Source: AG41 sp036522815
GTDB taxonomy: Bacteria > Gemmatimonadota > Gemmatimonadetes > Gemmatimonadales > GWC2-71-9
Assembly: GCA_036522815.1 (NCBI GenBank)
Contig: DATDFC010000140.1
Coordinates: 1-64,000, forward strand
Length of the DNA: 64,000 nucleotides
Direction: 5' to 3'
The notes beneath the pieces were generated by a model that saw only the letters and a list, made by a program, of their open reading frames with translations, had not been told where the DNA came from and made no database searches. This document shows positions 25,510 to 33,017 of this stretch, piece by piece. Numbering within the stretch: the first letter of the stretch is position 1; each line of letters begins with the position of its first letter. Both the position numbers and the translations under genes were made by a program.

Positions 25510-26928
25510 ATGGTAACGGGCTCCAGCGCCCTGCTCGTGGAGCGGCTGGCTCGGTTTGCGGCATGTGCGTCCTACGACGATCTGTCCAAGGCGGCGCGCG
25601 AACAGCTCAAGATCCGCGTGCTCGATGCTCTGGCGTGCGCGATCGGCGCCCTCGACGGAGCGCCGGTGCGGCTGGTGCACGACCAGGTGGAGGAATTCGA
25701 CGGCTCCGGGCTGTGCTCGCTGCTCGGCGGTGGCCGCGCCGCACCAGATCGGGCGGCCTTCTACAACTCGGCGCTCGTGCGCTACCTCGACTTCAACGAC
25801 AGCTACCTCGCGAAGGGCGAGACCTGTCACCCGAGCGACAACCTCGGGGCCGTGCTCGCCGCCGCGGAATACGCCGGCGCGTCGGGTCGCGACTTCCTCG
25901 CCGCGCTCGCCCTGGCCTACCAAGTGCAATGCCGGCTGAGCGACGTGGCGCCCGTGCGCGACGCGGGCTTCGACCACGTCACGCAGGGCGCGTACGCGGT
26001 TGCCGCCGGCGGCGCGCGGGCGCTCGGGCTCGACCCCGCCCGCACCGCCCACGCGATCGCGATCGCGGGCACCGCATTCAACGCGCTCCGCGTCACCCGC
26101 ACCGGCCCGCTGTCGCACTGGAAAGGCCTCGCTTTCGCCAACGTCGCCGGGGCTGTCACGCGGACCACATTCCTCGCCCGTCGCGGCATCACTGGTCCTC
26201 TTGAGGTGTTCGAGGGTGAGAAAGGCTTTATGGATGCCGTGGCCGGCTACTTCGAGTTGAACTGGGAGACTGAGGACCTCGAGCGGGTCACCCAGACGAT
26301 TCTGAAGAAGTACAATGCCGAAATCCACTCGCAGAGCGTACTCGAAGCCGTGCTCGAGCTACGCGCGCGCGAGCACCTCTCGGCGGCCGATGTCGAGCGT
26401 GTGGAGCTCGACGTCTTCGACGTCGCCTACCGGATCATCGGTGGCGGTGAGGAGGGAGATAAGATAATGGTCCGCACTAAGGAACAAGCGGATCATAGCC
26501 TCCCCTATCTGGTGGCCGTGGCCCTGCTGGACGGTGAGGTCCTGCCGGCGCAGTACCGGCCCGCGCGCATTCTCAGCGATGACGTGCAGGCCCTCCTGCT
26601 GCGTGTGGCGGTGCGCCCCGATGAGGGATTCTCGCGCCGCTTCCCAGCGGAAATGCCCTGCCGCGTGCGGGTGACCCGGCGCGACGGTCGGGTGCTGACG
26701 GCGGAGCTCGCGGACTACCCCGGATTTCTCACGCGCGGACGGACGTGGGAGGCCGCCCGTGATAAGCTCGAGCGGCTCGGCGCACCGTACACGACGCACT
26801 CGCTGCGGGACCGCATCGCTGCCACGGTGGCCGAGTTGGAGCGGTTTCGTGTACCGGAGCTGACGAGCCTGCTGACCGCCGTGCGGCGCCCCGGGACCGC
26901 GGCGGCTGCAAAGGAGACGACCGGATGA
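25510..26928 (+). CDS. MmgE/PrpD family protein
   Basis: A 472-aa protein of the 2-methylcitrate dehydratase/MmgE/iminodisuccinate epimerase superfamily. Family features include the early L-D-A-L-A-C-A-I-G, the R-Y-L-D-F-N-D-S-Y segment followed by H-P-S-D-N, and the C-terminal K-Y-N-A-E-I-H-S-Q. No methylcitrate synthase or AcnD gene is nearby, so 2-methylcitrate may not be its substrate. It is followed directly by a pseudogene start (4-bp ATGA overlap at 26925). Confidence 0.88.
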   Translation: MVTGSSALLVERLARFAACASYDDLSKAAREQLKIRVLDALACAIGALDGAPVRLVHDQVEEFDGSGLCSLLGGGRAAPDRAAFYNSALVRYLDFNDSYLAKGETCHPSDNLGAVLAAAEYAGASGRDFLAALALAYQVQCRLSDVAPVRDAGFDHVTQGAYAVAAGGARALGLDPARTAHAIAIAGTAFNALRVTRTGPLSHWKGLAFANVAGAVTRTTFLARRGITGPLEVFEGEKGFMDAVAGYFELNWETEDLERVTQTILKKYNAEIHSQSVLEAVLELRAREHLSAADVERVELDVFDVAYRIIGGGEEGDKIMVRTKEQADHSLPYLVAVALLDGEVLPAQYRPARILSDDVQALLLRVAVRPDEGFSRRFPAEMPCRVRVTRRDGRVLTAELADYPGFLTRGRTWEAARDKLERLGAPYTTHSLRDRIAATVAELERFRVPELTSLLTAVRRPGTAAAAKETTG

Positions 26929-27189
26929 CGACCACCATCGCACCCAAAACCGCTGCGACGATCGAGACCGAACGGGCCTTCAACTACGTGCGGACCAACT
27001 TCCGGAGCCCCAAGCCGCGAGTGCCGCGACCTCGGCTTCGATACCATCGAGATCTCGAGCGGCTTCATCACCCTGCCGGCCGACGACTGGCTGCGACTGG
27101 TGGAGCGGGTCCGGCAGGCGGGGCTCAAGGCCAAGCCCGAGGTCGGTATCCAGTTCGGTGCCGGCGGCGCGACACCTACAAAGGATGAG
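26925..27189 (+). pseudogene. Internally deleted phosphosulfolactate-synthase-like (ComA) gene
   Basis: The frame opens at ATG 26925 with a normal family N-terminus (E-R-A-F-N-Y-V-R-T-N, S-P-K-P-R). At about 27020 the sequence jumps, in another frame, to the middle of the same family: D-L-G-F-D-T-I-E-I-S-S-G-F-I-T-L-P-A, then K-P-E-V-G-I-Q-F-G-A-G-G-A-T-P. It then stops just before the next gene. A central block and the whole C-terminal part are missing, so it cannot be functional. Phosphosulfolactate synthase adds sulfite to PEP. Confidence 0.82.
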
Positions 27190-27198
27190 GGACCGACA

Positions 27199-27678
27199 AT
27201 GGATGAGCGCATCAACTACAGCAAGGTCGCACCTGAGGGGATCCGGGCGCTGAGCGGGCTCGAGACCTACGTGCGGAGCTCCGGACTCGAGCCGGGCCTC
27301 CTGGATTTGGTCAAGACTCGTGCCTCCCAGCTCAACGGCTGCGCCTATTGCATCGACATGCATACGAAAGACGCCCGCGCGCGCGGCGAGACCGAGCAGC
27401 GACTCTATGGCCTTTCTGCCTGGCGTGAGACCCCGTTCTACACAGACCCGGAGCGGGCCGCGCTCGCATGGACGGAGGCCGTGACGCTCGTCAGCCATGG
27501 GCCTGTCCCCGACGCACTCTACCAAGAGGCCCGGCAGCACTTCTCAGAGAAAGCGCTCGTGGACTTGACGCTCGCGCTGATCGCCATCAACGCGTGGAAC
27601 CGGCTGAGCATCTCGTTTCGCACCGTGCCCGGGACGTACCGTTCGGGGCCCCGGCGTCAGGAGGTCTCCGCGGTATGA
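27199..27678 (+). CDS. Carboxymuconolactone decarboxylase / AhpD-like protein
   Basis: A 159-aa protein. The AhpD-like redox motif C48-A-Y-C51-I-D-M-H55 is intact, so it is likely an alkylhydroperoxidase-type disulfide protein rather than a true decarboxylase. ATG 27199 follows GGATGAGGGA; the frame is open further upstream only because it runs into the ComA remnant. The stop overlaps the next start. Confidence 0.9.
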   Translation: MDERINYSKVAPEGIRALSGLETYVRSSGLEPGLLDLVKTRASQLNGCAYCIDMHTKDARARGETEQRLYGLSAWRETPFYTDPERAALAWTEAVTLVSHGPVPDALYQEARQHFSEKALVDLTLALIAINAWNRLSISFRTVPGTYRSGPRRQEVSAV

Positions 27679-28172
27679 CGGCTCCGGCGGTCGCCCGGCG
27701 CGGCGAGCTCCTTCCGGGATTCATGCTCCCGACCATCGACGGCTCCTCTGTTTCAATGGAGAGCTATAGGGGGCGGACCAATCTGGTTGTCGTCTTCGCT
27801 GGGGATATGATAGACGAGAGCCCGGTCGCTGTGTTGCTGGAGGAACTCGTACGGCGGAGGGAACAATTGACTGTGGAAGGAGCGCAGGTGCTCGTGGTAG
27901 TCACGGCGCAGCCCGCGGTTCCCCGACGCGGCCGGTGGGCGTTTCCGGTGTTGGTGGACAACGGTGCGCACATGCATCGCAGCTTGGGCGCGACCGACGC
28001 CGTGGGAAGACCTGCGCCCGCCGTGTTCGTTACTGACCGATTCCGCGAGATCTACGCCGCCTACCTGCCAGGGCAGGGCTCGGCACTGCCCGGCGCGCAA
28101 GAGATTTCCGACTGGCTCGTGTTCATCAACATCCAGTGTCCGGAATGCGGCGTGCCCGAGTGGCCGAGGTAG
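27675..28172 (+). CDS. Redoxin-like protein without a peroxidatic cysteine
   Basis: A 165-aa thioredoxin-fold protein of the AhpC/TSA-redoxin type (L-P-G-F-M-L-P-T-I-D-G at the start). Where peroxiredoxins carry the catalytic Cys, it reads V-V-V-F-A-G-D-M-I-D-E-S-P with no Cys. The only cysteines form C-P-E-C near the C-terminus. It is translationally coupled to the AhpD-like gene and may be a partner of it or a non-catalytic relative. Confidence 0.75.
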   Translation: MTAPAVARRGELLPGFMLPTIDGSSVSMESYRGRTNLVVVFAGDMIDESPVAVLLEELVRRREQLTVEGAQVLVVVTAQPAVPRRGRWAFPVLVDNGAHMHRSLGATDAVGRPAPAVFVTDRFREIYAAYLPGQGSALPGAQEISDWLVFINIQCPECGVPEWPR

Positions 28173-28188
28173 TTGAAAGGAGCACCCT

Positions 28189-28536
28189 ATGATCAAGCTC
28201 AAACGTGCCTATCAACCCGCCACCGATGACGATGGCGCGCGTTTCCTCGTGGAGCGACTGTGGCCACGAGGCGTCAAGAAGGCGCGCCTGAAGCTCGATG
28301 GGTGGCTGAAGGACGTCGCGCCGAGCGCGGACCTGCGGAAGTGGTTCAGACACGACCCGAAGAAGTGGCCGGAGTTTCGGCAGCGGTACTTCAGCGAGCT
28401 GCGCGCGCATCACGCGGCCTGGCAGCCGCTCCTCGCGGCGGCCCGGCGCGGGCGGGTCACCTTCGTCTACGCCGCGCACGACGTGGCGCGCAACGGCGCC
28501 GTCGCGCTGAAGGCGTTCCTCGATCGGCGGTTGTGA
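28189..28536 (+). CDS. DUF488 family protein, YeaO type
   Basis: A 115-aa protein. The features R-L-W-P-R-G, W-F-R-H-D-P and the C-terminal A-H-D-V-A-R-N-G-A are those of the YeaO-like DUF488 family. GAAAGGAG precedes the ATG. The function of the family is not established. Confidence 0.88.
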   Translation: MIKLKRAYQPATDDDGARFLVERLWPRGVKKARLKLDGWLKDVAPSADLRKWFRHDPKKWPEFRQRYFSELRAHHAAWQPLLAAARRGRVTFVYAAHDVARNGAVALKAFLDRRL

Positions 28537-28588
28537 GCCTGCGGGGATCGCACTCTCCAAGGGCCGCCTCGCCGTGGGAGTCAGAGTC

Positions 28589-28891
28589 ATGCTAGTACGA
28601 CTTGGTCATTCGAAGGATGTTGTCGCCGGGCAGATGCGTGTCTTCGACGTCGCGGGAACCAAGGTCAACGTGGCGAGTGTGGACGGACATCTGTACGCCT
28701 TCGATGACACCTGTACCCACATGGGGTGCTCCCTTGGGAAGGGTACGCTGGACGACACGACGGTGACGTGCAGCTGCCACGGCAGCCAGTTTGACGTGAC
28801 CTCCGGTGCTGTGCTCCGCGGGCCAGCCAAACAGCCCGTGCGTACCCGGTTGGTGCAAGTCGACGGCGGGAATCTGCTTGTCGAGGCCTGA
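28589..28891 (+). CDS. Rieske-type (2Fe-2S) ferredoxin
   Basis: A 100-aa single-domain Rieske protein. Cluster ligands are C42-T-H44 and C61-S-C-H64, as in the ferredoxin components of ring-hydroxylating oxygenases. It has no signal peptide or membrane anchor. No oxygenase gene is adjacent, so its partner is unknown. ATG 28589 chosen over GTG 28574. Confidence 0.9.
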   Translation: MLVRLGHSKDVVAGQMRVFDVAGTKVNVASVDGHLYAFDDTCTHMGCSLGKGTLDDTTVTCSCHGSQFDVTSGAVLRGPAKQPVRTRLVQVDGGNLLVEA

Positions 28892-29012
28892 GGCAGGGGC
28901 CGCGGCTGCGACCGGCCCGCGATGGCAGGAAGTTGGCAGTGACTATCGTTCACCGGGATTTTGAGGGCCTGCGTGAAGTTGAGTTCGAGAGGACAATCCG
29001 AGGCGACCCAGC

Positions 29013-29225
29013 ATGAAGAAAACATTCAAGGTCGGCGATCGCGTAACCTGGAACTCCGAGGCCGGACACGTCAGCGGGACGATCATCAAGGTGCACACTA
29101 CAGATGTTGATTACAAAGGGTACATCCACCACGCGAGTAAGGATGAGCCACAGTATGAAATTCAGAGTGACAAGACCGACCACATTGCCATGCATAAGGG
29201 TGGAGCGTTGAAAAGGGCAAAATGA
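29013..29225 (+). CDS. DUF2945 (hypervirulence-associated TUDOR-like) protein
   Basis: A 70-aa protein with F-K-V-G-D-R-V-T-W-N-S-E-A-G at the start and Y-E-I-Q-S-D-K-T at the middle, as in the small SH3/TUDOR-like DUF2945 family. It overlaps the next start by 4 bp. Confidence 0.85.
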   Translation: MKKTFKVGDRVTWNSEAGHVSGTIIKVHTTDVDYKGYIHHASKDEPQYEIQSDKTDHIAMHKGGALKRAK

Positions 29226-29878
29226 TCGTGAGCTCTCCGACCGCCCCATCGCGGGGCCATGCTAATGCAGCCAGCCACGCGGGAGGGAACGTCTATCCCA
29301 GCCTTGACGAAGTGCTGGCGGCGGTGCGTGGCTGCCGGGCGTGCGAGGCGCATCTCCCGCTCGGCCCGCGGCCGGTGCTGCGTGCGGGCGCAACGGCCCG
29401 CATCCTGGTCGTGGGGCAGGCGCCCGGGGTGCGCGTGCACCAAACCGGCGTTCCGTGGGACGACCCGAGCGGGGAACGCCTGCGTGTGTGGATGGGCGTG
29501 GACCGGCACGTCTTTTATGACGAATCGCGTATCGCGATCATTCCCATGGGATACTGCTATCCAGGGCGAGGCAACGGCGGTGATAAGCCGCCGCGCCGTG
29601 AATGTGCGACGCTATGGCTCGACCAACTGCTGGCTAGATTGCCCCGAATTGAACTGACTCTGCTCATCGGGCATTATGCCCAGCGTCACTTTCTCGGCAG
29701 CCGCCGCAAGCCGTCACTGACCGCGACAGTCAGAGCGTGGCCCGCGTATGCTCCGGACTACCTGCCGCTGCCCCACCCATCGCCGCGTAATCAGCCATGG
29801 TTCAAGCATCATCCCTGGTTCGAGCGGCAACTCGTCCCGGTGTTGCGCACACGAATCCACGCGCTGGTTGAGCGCTGA
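29222..29878 (+). CDS. Uracil-DNA glycosylase family protein
   Basis: A 218-aa protein. It has the UDG-superfamily motifs V-V-G-Q-A-P-G (motif A) and H-P-S-P-R-N (motif B), plus an N-terminal C-R-A-C pair. No four-cysteine Fe-S cluster as in family 4/5 enzymes is evident, so it fits the uncharacterised UDG-like branch. Coupled to the DUF2945 gene. Confidence 0.82.
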   Translation: MIVSSPTAPSRGHANAASHAGGNVYPSLDEVLAAVRGCRACEAHLPLGPRPVLRAGATARILVVGQAPGVRVHQTGVPWDDPSGERLRVWMGVDRHVFYDESRIAIIPMGYCYPGRGNGGDKPPRRECATLWLDQLLARLPRIELTLLIGHYAQRHFLGSRRKPSLTATVRAWPAYAPDYLPLPHPSPRNQPWFKHHPWFERQLVPVLRTRIHALVER

Positions 29879-29894
29879 ACCAGAGTTGACGGGA

Positions 29895-30452
29895 ATGGCG
29901 GCGACCGTGGATTCCGAGGTCGTTGTACTGACTGTGGGCCATTCGACACGGCCACTGGTCGAGTTCATTGCGTTGTTAAAGGCCCACTCGGTGGCTCGGC
30001 TCATTGACGTGCGCACCGTGCCACGCTCTCGGCACAACCCGCAGTTCAACCGCGATACTCTGGCGGCCGCGCTCGCGGCCACTGGCATCGGCTATGAACA
30101 CGTTGCCGGCCTGGGAGGATTCCGGCGCACACACCCGGGGTCCACGAATACGGGATGGCGCAACGTGTCCTTCCGCGGTTACGCCGACTACATGCAAACC
30201 GCTGAATTCGCGGAGCGCCTCGCAGACCTCATCGCCGAGGCCAGACGCGAGCGCCTCGTGCTGATGTGCGCCGAGGCCGTACCGTGGCGCTGCCATCGCT
30301 CACTGATCGCCGACGCGTTGCTGGTGCACGGTTTGCGCGTCGAGGAAATCGTCAGCGGGACGCGTCGCCAGGTACACGCGCTGACCCCCTTCGCCAAGGT
30401 CAGCGACCTGCTAATCACGTATCCGCCGGAAGCGTCGCCGTCTCGAGCGTGA
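29895..30452 (+). CDS. DUF488 domain protein
   Basis: A 185-aa protein with the DUF488 signature T-V-G-H-S-T-R at the start, D-V-R-T-V-P-R-S-R and the C-terminal M-C-A-E-A-V-P-W-R-C-H-R. It starts 17 bp after the UDG gene and is probably in its operon. Function unknown; the conserved Cys/His/Arg cluster suggests metal or nucleic acid binding. Confidence 0.88.
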   Translation: MAATVDSEVVVLTVGHSTRPLVEFIALLKAHSVARLIDVRTVPRSRHNPQFNRDTLAAALAATGIGYEHVAGLGGFRRTHPGSTNTGWRNVSFRGYADYMQTAEFAERLADLIAEARRERLVLMCAEAVPWRCHRSLIADALLVHGLRVEEIVSGTRRQVHALTPFAKVSDLLITYPPEASPSRA

Positions 30453-30469
30453 TGGATGTTGACGTTGAT

Positions 30470-30490
30470 GGTACGAACGAGCCATTGGCC
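30470..30490 (+). promoter_or_regulatory. Conserved upstream motif, copy D
   Basis: TGGTACGAACGAGCCATTGG (then C), 119 bp upstream of the PQQ dehydrogenase ATG. It matches copies A-C in the core and in a GC-rich right flank. Confidence 0.7.
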
Positions 30491-30609
30491 CGCGTCGCGC
30501 ACAGCGCCACCATTCGCCTAATCAAGTGACACGCCAGAACTGTCGCCAGTAAAAGGCCGCGACCGGAAGCGTGCGAGAGAATAACACTCGACCTTTAACG
30601 GAGGTGGGT

Positions 30610-32313
30610 ATGACGCATTGGACTCGATGGTCCGCGATTGCGGTGGTCGCGTCGCTGATCGCGGTACCGCTGTGTGCGCAGTCGCACACCGCCGTGACAA
30701 ATGACATGCTGCTCAACGCCGCGAGGAGCAGCGACTGGCTGATGTATGGCGGCAACTACTGGAACAACCGGTTCTCTCCATTAAAGCAGATCAACACGAC
30801 CAACGTGAAGCGCCTTGTTCCGCGGGCGATCTACACCCATGGTTCGAGCACTCTCGGCAGTTTTGAGACCACGCCAGTTGTCGTCAACGGCATCATGTAC
30901 ATCACGTCGCCCGTGAAGCCCAACAACATCGTGCGGGCGTTCGATCTGCGGTCGCAGAAGATGCTGTGGGAACACGTGCACAAGACCGGGCCGGTCAGCA
31001 CCGCATGCTGCGGCTACAACAACCGCGGCGTGGCGGTAGCGAACGGCATGGTCTACGTCGCGACGTTGGACGGCCAAATGATCGCGCTCGATCAACAGAC
31101 CGGTGAGGAGAAGTGGGCAGTGCAGGTCGGTGACCCCGCGGCTGGTTACACCTTCACTATGGCGCCGCTCGCGATTGGCGACAAAGTCATCGCCGGGACG
31201 TCTGGGGGAGAGTACGGAATTCGTGGCTGGGTGAAGGCCTTCAACGGCGCGACGGGCGCGCTCGCGTGGACGTGGTATTCAATCCCCGCGCCGGAGGATG
31301 GCGGCTGGTGGGGCACGTGGGCTAAGACCACGCCGGAGGGCAACGACCTCCATCGGGACATCGCGAAGGAGAAAACCGACTCGGCCAAGTACGCTGACGC
31401 CTGGCAGAATGGCGGCGGCGGGGTGTGGATGACGCCGGCCTATGACGACGCCACGAAGACGCTATACGTCGCGGTCGGCAACCCATCGCCCGACCTAGAC
31501 GGCTCGGTCCGCCCGGGTGACAACCGCTGGACCGATGGCATCGTCGCCATCGACGTGAACACCGGCAAGTTCAAGTGGGGCTATCAGACCGTGCCGCACG
31601 ACGTGTGGGACTTGGACGCGGTGAGCCCCCCCGTGATCGTCATGGTCGACGGCAAGAAAGCCGTGGTCCACGCCGGCAAGACGGGCTGGGTCTACGTCCT
31701 CGACGCGGCGACCGGGAAGCTGATCAGGAAGTCGGACGCGTTCGTCCCGCAGCAGAACATGTTCGCGCTCCCGACTCCCGAGGGGACGTTCATGCTTCCG
31801 GGCGCTAACGGTGGCTCGGAGTGGTCCCCAATCGCCGTGAACCCGGGCCTCGCCTACGCGTACACGGTCGGCCTGCATCAGCCGATGCACTACAAGACCC
31901 ACTATGCGCCGTGGGAGAAGGGTCGGGTGTGGCTGGGATCCGCCTTCTTGCGAATCCCGGACGACAAGGGCGACTTCTCTGGCGAATACGGTAACGTCAA
32001 CGCGATTGACCTGAAGACCGGGAAGATCGCCTGGTCGGTGAAGACCGAGCAGCCAATGATGGGCGGCGCGACTGCCACGGCAGGTGGGCTGGTGTTCACC
32101 GGCGAGGGCAACGGCTGGTTCAAGGCCTACGACGCCAAGACCGGCGCGGTCCTGTGGAAGTTCAACTGTGGCGCGGGCGCGAACGCCGCACCCTCTGTGT
32201 TCGAGGTTGACGGCGAGCAGTTCATCGCCGTGGCCGCGGGCGGGAACTTCCAGCTGAGCTTCCCACTGGGCAACACGGTCTTCGTCTTCGGGCTGCCGAA
32301 GACGGGGAGGTAA
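30610..32313 (+). CDS. PQQ-dependent alcohol dehydrogenase (XoxF/ExaA-like quinoprotein)
   Basis: A 567-aa periplasmic eight-bladed propeller. The signal peptide ends near P-L-C-A-Q. The vicinal disulfide motif T-A-C-C-G-Y and several W-motifs (G-E-E-K-W, G-A-L-A-W, G-K-F-K-W, G-K-I-A-W, G-A-V-L-W) are present. The metal/catalytic site reads W-D334-L-D336; an Asp two residues after the catalytic Asp is the mark of lanthanide-dependent enzymes. ATG 30610 has GGAGGT upstream; GTG 30571 is less likely. No cytochrome c gene follows; the next genes encode a CuA haem-copper enzyme. Confidence 0.9.
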   Translation: MTHWTRWSAIAVVASLIAVPLCAQSHTAVTNDMLLNAARSSDWLMYGGNYWNNRFSPLKQINTTNVKRLVPRAIYTHGSSTLGSFETTPVVVNGIMYITSPVKPNNIVRAFDLRSQKMLWEHVHKTGPVSTACCGYNNRGVAVANGMVYVATLDGQMIALDQQTGEEKWAVQVGDPAAGYTFTMAPLAIGDKVIAGTSGGEYGIRGWVKAFNGATGALAWTWYSIPAPEDGGWWGTWAKTTPEGNDLHRDIAKEKTDSAKYADAWQNGGGGVWMTPAYDDATKTLYVAVGNPSPDLDGSVRPGDNRWTDGIVAIDVNTGKFKWGYQTVPHDVWDLDAVSPPVIVMVDGKKAVVHAGKTGWVYVLDAATGKLIRKSDAFVPQQNMFALPTPEGTFMLPGANGGSEWSPIAVNPGLAYAYTVGLHQPMHYKTHYAPWEKGRVWLGSAFLRIPDDKGDFSGEYGNVNAIDLKTGKIAWSVKTEQPMMGGATATAGGLVFTGEGNGWFKAYDAKTGAVLWKFNCGAGANAAPSVFEVDGEQFIAVAAGGNFQLSFPLGNTVFVFGLPKTGR

Positions 32314-32383
32314 CATTCACCCGTCCGGCCGCGCAGTCATGATCTCTGAAGTTTTGTCACTGCGGTTGCGGCGGTGAAACCAG

Positions 32384-32417
32384 ATGCGACCTTGCGTGCT
32401 CCCGCGCGAGGTCGCAT
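32384..32417 (+). terminator. Hairpin after PQQ dehydrogenase gene
   Basis: A 13-bp stem (one G-T pair) with an 8-nt loop in the 155-bp gap before the haem-copper operon. No strong T run follows, so it may be an attenuator or mRNA-stabilising hairpin rather than a full terminator. Confidence 0.5.
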
Positions 32418-32468
32418 AGGTTCCTTTGCGCGACAGGAGTCTATACCCGCACCTGAAGGAACGCCGTC

Positions 32469-33017
32469 ATGAACGCTTGGCTCGTATTCGCCGCGTTCGC
32501 TGTCGTCGCTGGCAGTTGGACGGTCGCCTGGATCTGGATCGTCACTCATGCCCGTTCGGCTGCGCCCACCAAGGCCGGGGAAGAGTTCGACCTTGCAGGC
32601 GCGCGGCGGATCTTGCTCCCGCTGCTCTGCACCGTCGCCATCGTGCTGTTTGTGACCTCGCTCCCCCGACTTCCCTACGTGCACGCTCGCGTGCGCCGGC
32701 TCGGCGCACCGGTGGCGCACGTCGCGGTCACGGGCCTCCAGTGGACATGGCAGCTCGACCGCGACACGCTCCCCGCCGGCGTTCCCGTCGAGTTCGCCGT
32801 GACGTCGCGCGATGTGAACCACGGGTTCGCGATCTACGACTCCGTGGGGCGGCTGCTCACCCAGGTGCAGGCGATGCCGAACTATACCAACCGACTCGTC
32901 TACACGTTTCCCGCGCCGGGGAGCTACGTGATCCGCTGCCTCGAGTACTGCGGGATCGCGCACCACGTGATGCAGACGACGCTCGTGGTCACGGGCGCCG
33001 CGGGAGCCCACCCATGA
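32469..33017 (+). CDS. CuA-containing subunit II of haem-copper oxidoreductase
   Basis: A 182-aa protein with two N-terminal transmembrane helices (about 1-25 and 48-65) and a C-terminal cupredoxin domain. All CuA ligands are present: H118, C157, E159, C161, H165 and M168 in R-C-L-E-Y-C-G-I-A-H-H-V-M. It takes electrons from a soluble donor, possibly the sulfocyanin encoded at 8365, since no cytochrome c gene is close. It overlaps the subunit I gene by 4 bp. Confidence 0.92.
   Translation: MNAWLVFAAFAVVAGSWTVAWIWIVTHARSAAPTKAGEEFDLAGARRILLPLLCTVAIVLFVTSLPRLPYVHARVRRLGAPVAHVAVTGLQWTWQLDRDTLPAGVPVEFAVTSRDVNHGFAIYDSVGRLLTQVQAMPNYTNRLVYTFPAPGSYVIRCLEYCGIAHHVMQTTLVVTGAAGAHP

Noticed and set aside
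6697..30490. Six-copy motif as a standard sigma-54 promoter
   Set aside because: The TGGTACG part resembles the -24 box, but no GC follows at the required 10-bp spacing in any copy, and no sigma-54 activator gene is seen.
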